A DNA stretch of 37,433 nt, taken from NCBI GenBank assembly GCA_021777765.1, contig JAJYDF010000035.1:1-37433 (forward strand). Direction: 5' to 3'. Positions 18,199 to 26,219 of the stretch are shown here, in pieces. Source of the DNA: Pseudomonadota bacterium. Lineage in GTDB: Bacteria > Pseudomonadota > Gammaproteobacteria > DASZBR01. Positions within the stretch are counted from its first letter, which is position 1; every line of letters starts with the position of its first letter. Made by a program: the position numbers and the translations under genes. The notes under the pieces were generated by a model. It saw only the letters and a program-made list of their open reading frames with translations. It did not search any database and was not told the DNA's origin.

Positions 18199-18555
18199 AT
18201 GCCAATACCAATCAATATAAAGTTACTTCAAAAAAATCATCTAGTCGAAATCACTTTCGACAACAACGAATTTTATTCTCTCTCCTGCGAATATTTACGC
18301 GTAAATTCCCCCTCCGCCGAAGTTCGCGGCCACAACCCATCGCAAGCCGTATTACAAACCGGCAAAAAAAACGTCAACATCATCGGCATCGATCCCGTCG
18401 GCCAATATGCCGTAAAATTAATTTTCGATGATGGTCACGATTCAGGATTATATACCTGGGACACTTTATATGATCTCGCTATTAATCATGATAAATATTG
18501 GCAGGAATATTTAGATAAATTAGCCGCAGCAGGAAAAAGTAGAGAAGTGCTGTAA
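18199..18555 (+). CDS. DUF971 / GBBH-like N-terminal domain protein
   Basis: The 118-residue product is a stand-alone DUF971 domain, related to the N-terminal domain of gamma-butyrobetaine hydroxylase. Family features are 'YSLSCEYLRVNSPSAEVRGH', 'IGIDPVGQYAVKLIFDDGHDSGLYTW' and 'WQEYLDKL'. Its role is not established; in gammaproteobacteria it commonly follows hslVU, as here. The first half is richer in C-ending codons and in G+C than the neighbouring genes. It is separated from hslU by a 93-base gap holding the palindromic hairpin. Confidence 0.9.
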   Translation: MPIPINIKLLQKNHLVEITFDNNEFYSLSCEYLRVNSPSAEVRGHNPSQAVLQTGKKNVNIIGIDPVGQYAVKLIFDDGHDSGLYTWDTLYDLAINHDKYWQEYLDKLAAAGKSREVL

Positions 18556-18641
18556 AGATAAATTCAGAAATAGATTCCCGATTGATAGTTAAATATGTCC
18601 ACCATCTTTTAGTGCCAGCAGGATTGACAGCGGTTAAATGT

Positions 18642-19655
18642 TTACATTTTTTGCTGATTTGAAAGAAGATTGTTAGGTGTATTTATTTCAAGCTCTTCTT
18701 GTTGCTGCTTAGCCTGCGTTTTAAATTCAGGTGGTAAATTATCAATGCCTTGCGGATGATAAAAAAGAGTGAACAATACGATATTATCACCTGATTTTTG
18801 TAACCAAGTTTTTTTAAAATTTTCAAAAATATTCATTAATTCAGAATTATTATTGCCAGCGTCTACACAATGTTTAAGTGCAAGATAAAGATCTTTAAAA
18901 TTAAATTGCGGATCAGTGTTTGCTTTATCGAGAAGAGCATCGATAGTGGCATAAGCATTGTTAAATTCTAGAGTACGTTGCAGATGCAACTCATAGCCAT
19001 TTAATTTAGCGCCAATTAAAAAAACATTTTTCCTGATTTCAGGATCGATTTCTGCAAAATTAATATTACTCAAGTCTGGGTTATAATCGACAAAGCATGC
19101 CCATAATGACAAAAAATTAATGAGTTGTATTTTTTTTCTATTAAATGCTTGAATATTTTCATTTACATTAGGTTTTCTTTTAAAAGCGTAATCGAAAACA
19201 TTTTGAGGATTATGAAATGTATTGATACGTGTAATATTTGCGCCATTGCGTAGTAAGAAAATACATGCATCTAAATTAACCATGTCAGAATAAGCAGCTA
19301 ATTGAGTTCGACCAAAACCATTAAACTCAACTTGATCAACATCAATACCATAATTGCTGAGTAATTTAAGTACTTTATCGCTTTTTATTGTGATAGCAGC
19401 TTTTAATAGTCGTAGCGTTTCTGTATTTAGTTGCTGATATTTGCCTATTTTATCAAGAATTTTTGTTAATATATCCATTTCTTCTGAATAGATGACGTAT
19501 TCAACTAATGATTTACCACGTTCATCATTTTCAAATGGATTACAGTCTTGTAACGCAATTTCAAATTGTGCTTTTTTTTCTGCAATATTTTCCGGTGATT
19601 CTTTATCTTGTATTGATAGACGATACTCTAAATATTTATCTATAGCATTGCTCAT
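18642..19655 (-). CDS. Ankyrin-repeat-like protein
   Basis: The 337-residue product contains at least two degenerate ankyrin-type units between about residues 70 and 160. The clearest is 'TQLAAYSDMVNLDACIFLLRNGANITRINTFHNPQNVFDYAF', preceded by 'AITIKSDKVLKLLSNYGIDVDQV'. The remainder is helical and not recognised. There is no signal peptide or membrane segment. The start at 19655 has AAGGAAC upstream. It lies 33 bases downstream of the phosphatase-like gene on the same strand and is probably co-transcribed. Ankyrin proteins are frequent among host-directed effectors of intracellular gammaproteobacteria, and the partner gene supports that reading, but secretion is inference. Confidence 0.75.
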   Translation of the reverse strand: MSNAIDKYLEYRLSIQDKESPENIAEKKAQFEIALQDCNPFENDERGKSLVEYVIYSEEMDILTKILDKIGKYQQLNTETLRLLKAAITIKSDKVLKLLSNYGIDVDQVEFNGFGRTQLAAYSDMVNLDACIFLLRNGANITRINTFHNPQNVFDYAFKRKPNVNENIQAFNRKKIQLINFLSLWACFVDYNPDLSNINFAEIDPEIRKNVFLIGAKLNGYELHLQRTLEFNNAYATIDALLDKANTDPQFNFKDLYLALKHCVDAGNNNSELMNIFENFKKTWLQKSGDNIVLFTLFYHPQGIDNLPPEFKTQAKQQQEELEINTPNNLLSNQQKM

Positions 19656-19688
19656 ATTTATAAAGTTCCTTACGATGAAGCACTGACA

Positions 19689-22600
19689 TTATTGTTTAAT
19701 CGAAAATACTTGTCCCTGACGTTTATTAATCGTTTCGGTCATTGCATCAGGTTTTATTTGTTTTATCTCTTCCGGTACTTCCAATAGTTGCATAGCGATG
19801 GATAAAGCATCCATATACCCTTGTAAATTTTCTCTATAACTTTTAATGTCTTTTATAGAAGACTGCAATGATATAGAGACTGGTAATTTCTGGGCTTCTC
19901 TCAATATTGTTTCATTTTCCTTTTCTTTTAGGCTATTATCTAAATGTTCAATAGCAATTTTTACCAAATTTATTTGTTCTGAAATATAATTCTTATTGTC
20001 TCTATTTGCTATATGTTCTGGTGCTTTAGGAAGCATGCCAGAATATTTCGCTTCTTGAAGTAAGAGACCTATACGAAATCTTTTGAGATTCTTATGCATT
20101 TCCTTATAAATAGTATTGTGTTGTATATTATCACGTAAAGCCAATTTCTCTATTTGTAATTGTACGTTGTTTAATAGCTGTTTGTGATCGGCTATTTCAA
20201 ACCGTTCTAATCGTACCAAATCACTTAATTTATGTGTGGTTTTATGATAGTTTTTCAATATTTCTATATATTTTTTTGATTCAGTGTTCATATGTTTTAT
20301 TGCTAATAATGAATGTATATAATCAAGTTCTCTAATGAGCAGATTAAATTTCTCGTTATACTTGGCTTCATCTTTACTGGTTGAGCGAAGAGATAATTTT
20401 CGGATGTCCGAGATAAAATTCTTGATAAATTCACTATCGTTTCTTGTTTGAGCATCATGTATTTCTTCCAATTTTCTACATATTTCCAGTAGTTCTTGTT
20501 GTTTTTGTTCTATATCGTTATGCAATGCCGCACTATCTTTACGCGAATAGTTTTCTTCCCAACGTAAAATGGCAGCTTTTAATTCTGGCATATTTTCACA
20601 TAATTGATTTAATTGACTTCGCTGCATCAATAAATCGTTAGCAAGTGATTTATCACTTTGTCCTGATTCGATGAATCTCAAATTTATATTATGAATGATT
20701 TTAATGATTGGCAGAATTTGCTGTTGCCACGCTGGGTCAGTTTGTGTCAGATCAGTTTGCAATATTGATTTCTTACTGGCCACATCACTAAATGCGCCTT
20801 TAGCAATTAATCCCATTAAATGCGCGATTATAAATGGATCTTGTATTTGTAATCCATATGCGCCAGGATCATTTTGCGTTGAATTTAATGCGCTAGGAGA
20901 GAGATAAATTAACTGCATAATAATATTTTTAAATATGACACTGTCATTTTCTTGGGTAGGATCAGGATAGCTACCATATTGTTCAGCAAAAATAACAATG
21001 GCATCTTTATAAATAGTTAATAAGCCAGTACGATCTTTAGCGCTTTTACAACCATAGCTGTTAATAAAATCTCCCGCCTGCATAATGGTATGCATGAGGG
21101 CTATCATCAACAATGCATTTTCCTTGAATTTATAGTTTATAGCGGGATCTTCATCAAACAGCATACGTTGTACATTGATATATGCTAATCCCAATAATAA
21201 TTGTTGTTTTAATTTGAAATTTTCTGGCATTGAAAAATATTCAGCATGAGTTTTTAGCAAATTATCAATTCTTTCATAATTAATTTGCAAGAAACCAGCC
21301 ATATCTGTGGAAATATCGCCGTATTCTACTTTTTGTTTTCTAAATTTATTACATGCTTGATAATGTTTCTTGTATATTTGAAAAATGGCTTGATTTAATG
21401 AATTGATATTTTGGATGTGCTCTTTATAGGAGTGAATATTATTGTCATCGGTAGGATTTTCTTTCAATTTTTGTATCACTTTAACAACCTGTTCATTTTC
21501 ATAGGTTAATTTAGCTTTTAAGCTAACCAATTGTTGTTTTGTAGATTGCAATTCTTTATTAAGTTCATCTTGATTGATGTAATCGTCGAACCAAATTAGC
21601 GTCTTTTTAAGCATTTCACGACATTGTCCTATTTGTGTTCGCAAATTCTCGGGTAAAACATTCTTTATATCATTATCAAGCAACCATCTAGTTTTAAGCA
21701 GTTTATTGGCTTCCTCTAAGTATTTAAAACCACCCTCCGCATTAATATTATCTTGATCCTCAGAAATTAAATTGTGTTGCAATTCTCTATTGATATTGGC
21801 AGGTACATTAAAGTGAATGATGTTCGGCTTCACATAAATAGTTCTTTTAACACCATTATTCAGTTCGATATGTAATGTTAATGTTCTATCGTGATATAAC
21901 ATTAGTGCTTCATGATGTTCCAATACCATTTGTAATTCATCAGGAATGAGATCAAACATATCCAATATTTTTCCGAGATGTTCAGCATATGGAGATAATA
22001 AAGTTGAAGAAAATATATCAATTTGTAGTGGATGATCTTCAGATAAATAATTTTCAACATTCAAATTTGATTCGGTAATTTTTTCAACGGCTGAAACTTG
22101 TAATAATTCTTTCGCATTGGCTGCATTAAGACACTTTCTTTTAATCTCATTCTCTTCGCCAAAAGAGGATATTGCACCCAAGCGCATTGCGCTACCCATT
22201 TTGATTAACTGATCATCAATTTTAACAAATCTATCTTCTCTCACTAAATTACGGTTTCCTTCATTGGTAATATTACTGGGTGTTGTGACGGATGTAATAG
22301 TGGATAAGCAAGATATTAATTGTGTGGGTCTTTGAGCGATATCTAGATCTATAAAGTTAACGAGATTAGATCGACCCTGGCTTTTAAAAATTTCAGTTTC
22401 TTTTTTTCGTAAGTCTTTACTATTAAATTTAGGATATTGAGTTTTTATAATATTAATAAGCCCGGTACAAAGCTGATTTAAGAGATAAAGCGCTCTTCCA
22501 TAAATAGGTTTAAAGTAGTCTTGAAGGGCTTTCTGATCTTCAAGCACTCCTCTCATTTTGTCAGGATCAATATGACAGGTATCTTTAATTTGTCTTGCAA

Positions 22601-22985
22601 AGTTATCCCAAAGCGACATTAACTCTGGTGGTAATTTTCCTTTAGGCAGACCCAATAAAGATAACGCGGCGTCAAAAATGGAGCGGCCACGGTCAATAAA
22701 ATGGCTTGTTTGAGGCCCAATTTTTGTATTTGCATCAAACGTTCTCACTTCTGTAAAGCCATTATTGCCAACAACAATTAAACCATCTTTCTTACTAAAT
22801 TTAAGTGGGAGGTCTGCGCTTTCTGTGGTTAATGACCGTTTATTCATTAAGGTCATCAGTGCATGAAGTTGCAGTATCATAGTATTAGCTGGCGGGGGCG
22901 GTAAATGCTTAACAATAACTGCCTTACCTCTTGATCTTTGTGCTTCATTTTCAGATTCATTTAACATTTTGTCATTGGGTCGCAT
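19689..22985 (-). CDS. Large protein with CX5R phosphoinositide-phosphatase motif, effector candidate
   Basis: The 1098-residue product carries CKSAKDRTG with catalytic Cys646 and Arg652, the CX5R active-site loop of the SopB/SidF type, where CKSGKDRTG is usual in bacterial phosphoinositide and inositol-polyphosphate phosphatases. The loop follows a helix-rich stretch and 'INSYG', and 'IFSSTLLSPY' lies about 325 residues from the start, where such enzymes carry a conserved segment. The C-terminal 400 residues are strongly helical with coiled-coil-like heptads. No signal peptide or membrane helix is seen, which fits a protein injected into host cells and acting on host membrane lipids. The Gly-to-Ala change in the loop is conservative. 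Start 22985 lacks a strong ribosome binding site; Met7 (22967) is an alternative. Confidence 0.82.
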   Translation of the reverse strand: MRPNDKMLNESENEAQRSRGKAVIVKHLPPPPANTMILQLHALMTLMNKRSLTTESADLPLKFSKKDGLIVVGNNGFTEVRTFDANTKIGPQTSHFIDRGRSIFDAALSLLGLPKGKLPPELMSLWDNFARQIKDTCHIDPDKMRGVLEDQKALQDYFKPIYGRALYLLNQLCTGLINIIKTQYPKFNSKDLRKKETEIFKSQGRSNLVNFIDLDIAQRPTQLISCLSTITSVTTPSNITNEGNRNLVREDRFVKIDDQLIKMGSAMRLGAISSFGEENEIKRKCLNAANAKELLQVSAVEKITESNLNVENYLSEDHPLQIDIFSSTLLSPYAEHLGKILDMFDLIPDELQMVLEHHEALMLYHDRTLTLHIELNNGVKRTIYVKPNIIHFNVPANINRELQHNLISEDQDNINAEGGFKYLEEANKLLKTRWLLDNDIKNVLPENLRTQIGQCREMLKKTLIWFDDYINQDELNKELQSTKQQLVSLKAKLTYENEQVVKVIQKLKENPTDDNNIHSYKEHIQNINSLNQAIFQIYKKHYQACNKFRKQKVEYGDISTDMAGFLQINYERIDNLLKTHAEYFSMPENFKLKQQLLLGLAYINVQRMLFDEDPAINYKFKENALLMIALMHTIMQAGDFINSYGCKSAKDRTGLLTIYKDAIVIFAEQYGSYPDPTQENDSVIFKNIIMQLIYLSPSALNSTQNDPGAYGLQIQDPFIIAHLMGLIAKGAFSDVASKKSILQTDLTQTDPAWQQQILPIIKIIHNINLRFIESGQSDKSLANDLLMQRSQLNQLCENMPELKAAILRWEENYSRKDSAALHNDIEQKQQELLEICRKLEEIHDAQTRNDSEFIKNFISDIRKLSLRSTSKDEAKYNEKFNLLIRELDYIHSLLAIKHMNTESKKYIEILKNYHKTTHKLSDLVRLERFEIADHKQLLNNVQLQIEKLALRDNIQHNTIYKEMHKNLKRFRIGLLLQEAKYSGMLPKAPEHIANRDNKNYISEQINLVKIAIEHLDNSLKEKENETILREAQKLPVSISLQSSIKDIKSYRENLQGYMDALSIAMQLLEVPEEIKQIKPDAMTETINKRQGQVFSIKQ

Positions 22986-23009
22986 AAAACTTTTTACTCA
23001 TAAGATTTT

Positions 23010-23056
23010 ATTCGTCATAATATATTTATAGCGTACTATTAGCTTTTATGACGAAT
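23010..23056. promoter_or_regulatory. 11-bp inverted repeat in divergent promoter region
   Basis: ATTCGTCATAA (23010-23020) and TTATGACGAAT (23046-23056) are perfect reverse complements separated by 25 bases. They lie between the divergent phosphatase gene (start 22985) and small gene (start 23167). AT-rich -10-like sequences for the minus strand fall between the arms. The centre-to-centre distance of 36 bp would suit two bound regulator dimers or a looped operator. Confidence 0.45.
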
Positions 23057-23166
23057 TCACTACAAAAATGACTAAATTGATGTTAAAAAATCAAACAGAA
23101 GCTTCTTAAAAGACAAAGATGTTTAACTAACCATTTACTATCGATTCATTGAATTGGAGGCAAAAT

Positions 23167-23463
23167 ATGCTAAATGTTGAAAATGAAATTAAAGATCAAG
23201 TTGCCGTCCGTATTAAACAATTGTTACTCGACGACAATGTGAAACAGTACAGAGACTATGAAACTTTTAACTCAAACAGCAATCACCACTATCAATTTTT
23301 AATCTGGAAATTACAACCAGAAAATTTAGAAAAATTCAGTAATGAAATTCAAGATTTAGTAGAAAATAAAGGCCATCAGTGTATCCCTGGCGCTTGGGAT
23401 ATAACAACTTATAATCCCGAGCATAAAACGGGTTATAAAGTTGTAGCTCTTTATAAACCATGA
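23167..23463 (+). CDS. Small orphan protein, 98 aa
   Basis: I do not recognise this protein. It is a soluble alpha/beta-looking 98-residue product with 'YQFLIWKLQPENLEKFSNEIQDLVE' and an aromatic C-terminal half ending 'TGYKVVALYKP'. The start is ATG 23167, not the upstream in-frame TTG 23149, because a strong GGAGG (about 23156-23160) lies six bases before the ATG. It is transcribed divergently from the phosphatase-like effector gene, across an inverted repeat, so the two may be co-regulated. A partner or chaperone role for a neighbour is only a guess. Confidence 0.7.
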   Translation: MLNVENEIKDQVAVRIKQLLLDDNVKQYRDYETFNSNSNHHYQFLIWKLQPENLEKFSNEIQDLVENKGHQCIPGAWDITTYNPEHKTGYKVVALYKP

Positions 23464-23643
23464 TATTTAAATATATTTTGAATTGTAACTTATTTAAAAT
23501 CAGCAAAGAGGGTAGAGATGGTTTAATGTTAATTTGAGTGACATTTTATATCATTATCAGCAAAACCAATTTACAAATTATGGTATTTTGTTATAATTTA
23601 AATATGGTTCTTTGCCTATCGGCTTGGAACGTACAGAGGCTTA

Positions 23644-23675
23644 GATCGCTGAGCCAGCATAGCGAATCAGCGATC
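23644..23675. terminator. Hairpin at the 3' end of the nuclease-like gene
   Basis: GATCGCTGA (23644-23652) pairs perfectly with TCAGCGATC (23667-23675), 9 bp with a 14-nt loop. It overlaps the stop codon of the minus-strand gene ending at 23667. No T-run follows on the minus strand, so a terminator role is uncertain. Confidence 0.4.
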
Positions 23676-24128
23676 AATCCATTCTAAACTGTCCCACTTC
23701 GGCGAATTTCTTATTTTATCAATACTATTATCAGCAACATATGCTGTAATAAAACCAGCACTTCTTAACTTGGTTTTTGGATTCTGTGAATTCACAGCAA
23801 TAACCACGACAAAGTTCTCATATAAAATACATACACGCCTACTGTTATCATAGTGCTTTGACCCTTTGTTCCAGCCTTTATATAGCTCTGCATTAGGATT
23901 TTCAATGGTCATTCTGATCCAATCAATGCGTTCCGCCCTTGTTCTAGAAAAAATATCTTTTTTGCCATCATGACTTGATGATTCATAAAATGCATGCTCA
24001 AAATTCGTTTTTTTAAAAAATACTCTAATGTTGTCGAATGTGTATATTTTTCCTCGACAATAAAATTTTTCATAGTGGTTTTTATATTCTAAGACTGTTT
24101 CATAACTAATGAGAGGAGGTAATATCAT
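23667..24128 (-). CDS. Small basic protein, possible BECR-fold nuclease/toxin
   Basis: The 153-residue product has a central 'RAERIDWIRMTIENPNAELYKGW' helix followed by strands 'RRVCILYENFVVVIAV' and 'GFITAYVADNSIDKIR'. This order resembles the barnase-EndoU-ColicinE5/D-RelE (BECR) nuclease fold found in phage and toxin proteins; the assignment is tentative. The start is ATG 24128: its A is the last base of the preceding stop codon (TAATG), and GGAGG lies seven bases upstream. The TTG at 24134 is less likely. Translation is therefore coupled to the DUF3800 gene. A joint defence, toxin-antitoxin or phage-derived role is inference. Confidence 0.65.
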   Translation of the reverse strand: MILPPLISYETVLEYKNHYEKFYCRGKIYTFDNIRVFFKKTNFEHAFYESSSHDGKKDIFSRTRAERIDWIRMTIENPNAELYKGWNKGSKHYDNSRRVCILYENFVVVIAVNSQNPKTKLRSAGFITAYVADNSIDKIRNSPKWDSLEWIDR

Positions 24129-24820
24129 TACCAACCTCCTTCAAGATGAATCTTGAAAATATTGAATTTTTGTTCATTTAATGGCGTTGGCGTTAAATTA
24201 AAATGCAAAGCTTGTTCCATGTGTTCAATAATCTCTAATTTCGTACCACTAGTTATTTTCTTATTGAATTTAGCAGCGACTAATCCTAATAAAAAATCGG
24301 TCAATTGTATTAGCGCTACCTCATGCGATGGCAACGCTTGTATGAATTTCACTTCCGAAGTTAGATTTGCCTTTCTAAGGCATTGCAGTAGAGTTTTTAA
24401 CCGAAATGGATCGCGGTTGGTTTTAATATCACAAAATATTTTATACGTATTAAAATCGAATATCCAATGATGTAATAATTGATAATAAAATTTATAAAAA
24501 CCAAGTTCTTTATCGTTATCATGCAAAGACATGTCAATATCACTTGCTTTAATTACAATACATCTAAATCTCAATCTGTCTTTGTGGGCGATAAAAAGAT
24601 CTATTAATTCCAAATAAAAATTCTTTTTTGAAGGAGAAACTTTACTCCATTTTATTTCTCCCCATGCTGAATGTTTTTGTCTCAATTTGCTAATTGCATT
24701 TTTTATTTCCAGTCTTAGGGAGGTTTGCAACCATAAACTACCAATTAAAAAAAATTGGTTAGTATCTTTCTTTGATAGCAAATCTTGGTGGCTTTCGTCA
24801 CAATAAACTTCAAAATCCAT
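24128..24820 (-). CDS. DUF3800 protein (RNase H-like fold)
   Basis: The 230-residue product matches the DUF3800 pattern: an N-terminal 'YCDES' strand with Asp8, 'IKW' near 57, 'FCDIKTNRD' with Asp131, and a late 'LIQLTDFLLGLVAAKF' helix with Asp175. These acidic residues fit a metal-dependent RNase H-like active site, so a nuclease function is plausible, though no function is established for the family that I can cite. It is the first gene of a two-gene unit coupled by TAATG overlap to a small possible nuclease. DUF3800 genes often lie in mobile or defence islands, and this one lies in the most disturbed part of the window. Confidence 0.85.
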   Translation of the reverse strand: MDFEVYCDESHQDLLSKKDTNQFFLIGSLWLQTSLRLEIKNAISKLRQKHSAWGEIKWSKVSPSKKNFYLELIDLFIAHKDRLRFRCIVIKASDIDMSLHDNDKELGFYKFYYQLLHHWIFDFNTYKIFCDIKTNRDPFRLKTLLQCLRKANLTSEVKFIQALPSHEVALIQLTDFLLGLVAAKFNKKITSGTKLEIIEHMEQALHFNLTPTPLNEQKFNIFKIHLEGGW

Positions 24821-25138
24821 AATATTTACCTGCCATCACTATAATTTCATGAAATATTTTTTATATTTATAAATTTTTAATTATACAGTTGGATTTCATT
24901 TATGGCTATAGTATTTAAGGGTTTATTAAATTAATTTCGTAGTAAATAAATTATTTATTCAAAAACATTATAAGTTGGTTATTATCATATTTTATCATTG
25001 TTTTGATCGGAGGCATGTGAAGTAGCGGGGTAACATATTATCGAATTATCTAAATAAATATATTTGAAAATCATTTTGATAAGCGTTAATAATCTGATAT
25101 GCAGATGATCGAGTAATTATTATTTTGTTTTATCATTT
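24821..25138. other. AT-rich non-coding gap
   Basis: About 320 bases between the DUF3800 gene and the antitoxin remnant. It is very AT-rich and no reading frame, hairpin or repeat stands out. A cognate AbiEii-type toxin gene, which normally accompanies AbiEi, is not here. Confidence 0.6.
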
Positions 25139-25744
25139 TTATGTTTCCCTAATAGCAAGTAATTCTTCTTCTGGAATATTTAATTTTAATCGCCATTTAG
25201 CGGTATGCTTACCTTCTGATGCCAAATCTGGATCAAGAAGTTGATAAGTATTAGACAAGGTTGTTTGTAAAAAATCTAGATGGATTCGTTCACCAATTTT
25301 GTAAATATCCATTAAATATCCTAGTCTTCTATTCACGGCGCCAACGCCAAGTTTCGTTGCGTAATCGATGAGTTTTTGTGGATTTATAAACGCTCGTTTG
25401 ATTGAAAATGCTTTTGCCACTTCCGAAAATCCGCCGCAGTAATCGGGTTGTTTTAATCCATCTATTAAAGTACGTTTTAGATCGCTTGCATGGATTTTTT
25501 CATTTTTATCTACCCATATATCGGTAATGCCAAAGAGATGTTCTTATTTGCAGCGGATGAATTTAAATTCAGTTCCTTGAGTTGTTAGTGGTCGTCTCAT
25601 GCGTGGTGAGCTTACATATACGGTGAAGTTTTGTTGTGTTGACATTTGATGCAAATCGAATGCAGAACCATGAGAAAGATAATACTCGTGCATTAATTTA
25701 TTATTGCCAATTTGAATTAATTCTCGCGCAACGATATTGTCCAT
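25139..25744 (-). pseudogene. Broken AbiEi-type antitoxin/regulator remnant
   Basis: One minus-strand frame of 202 codons reads through with a single in-frame TAA at 25546-25544 (codon 67). Before it: 'GNNKLMHEYYLSHGSAFDLHQM' in parts and 'TEFKFIRCK'; after it: 'EHLFGITDIWVDKNEK', 'DLKRTLIDGLKQPDYCGGF' and 'VNRRLGYLMDIYKIG'. These are marks of the AbiEi transcriptional-regulator/antitoxin family of type IV toxin-antitoxin systems. The N-terminal winged-helix part, about 80 residues, is missing, and the frame is closed just upstream of 25744, where sequence of another gene begins. The stop probably arose from a Lys codon (AAA to TAA; related proteins have KK here). No toxin partner is next to it. 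Confidence 0.8.
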
Positions 25745-26185
25745 AGAGATCTAAAAAGTTTAAATGTTTTAGTCACTCATAATTGGTTAACTAAATTATG
25801 TGATTTTGGTTTATCACGCGTTAAGCAAGAATCTAAAAGAGCATTAACAACTGTAAACCAAGCGGTAGGCACATTGCCGTGGATGGCGCCTGAATTATTC
25901 ACTAAAAAACCTGAATTTACTTTCAAAGCGGATATTTATAGTGTGGGTATGATTTTCTGGGAAATTGTTACTGGAAAAATCCCTTGGGAAACGACAGAAC
26001 CAGGCGTAATTATGGCGTTTGTCATGACCGGCCAAAGAGAAGAACTACCTCCTCCATCTGATACGCCCCAATTAAAATCAATTGCAAAATTAATAGAATT
26101 TTGTTGGAAACAAAATCCAGAAGAAAGACCAACAATTAATAATGTCATTGAAACTATCGAACAATGCCGGTCGTTAAAATCATGA
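25736..26185 (+). pseudogene. 5'-truncated eukaryotic-type (TKL-like) protein kinase remnant
   Basis: An open frame from 25736 to 26185 encodes the C-lobe of a Ser/Thr/Tyr-type kinase. The catalytic loop is IVHRDLKSLNVLV (Asp at 25748-25750), then 'CDFGLSR' (25802-25810 for DFG), the activation segment 'VGTLPWMAPELF', 'DIYSVGMIFWEIVTGKIPW', and a final 'CWKQNPEERPTINNVIETIEQC'. These features are closest to tyrosine-kinase-like kinases of eukaryotes, including amoebae. The whole N-lobe with the glycine loop and VAIK lysine is absent: stops in this frame appear just upstream and the DNA there encodes the antitoxin remnant on the other strand. It cannot be an active kinase. Acquisition from a eukaryotic host is inference. 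Confidence 0.85.
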
Positions 26186-26219
26186 TTAATTGCGTGATAA
26201 TAATGAATTAAGAAAAATA

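Noticed and set aside
24153..24470. Plus-strand 105-codon open frame
   Set aside because: Shadow of the DUF3800 gene on the opposite strand; no ribosome binding site.
25544..25744. Taking the two antitoxin pieces as two separate small genes
   Set aside because: They are in the same frame, separated only by one TAA, and together follow one family along its length.
25874..26185. Taking the kinase fragment as a small complete gene starting at TTG 25874
   Set aside because: The same frame continues upstream through DFG and HRDLK to 25736, so the fragment is a truncated kinase, not a short gene.
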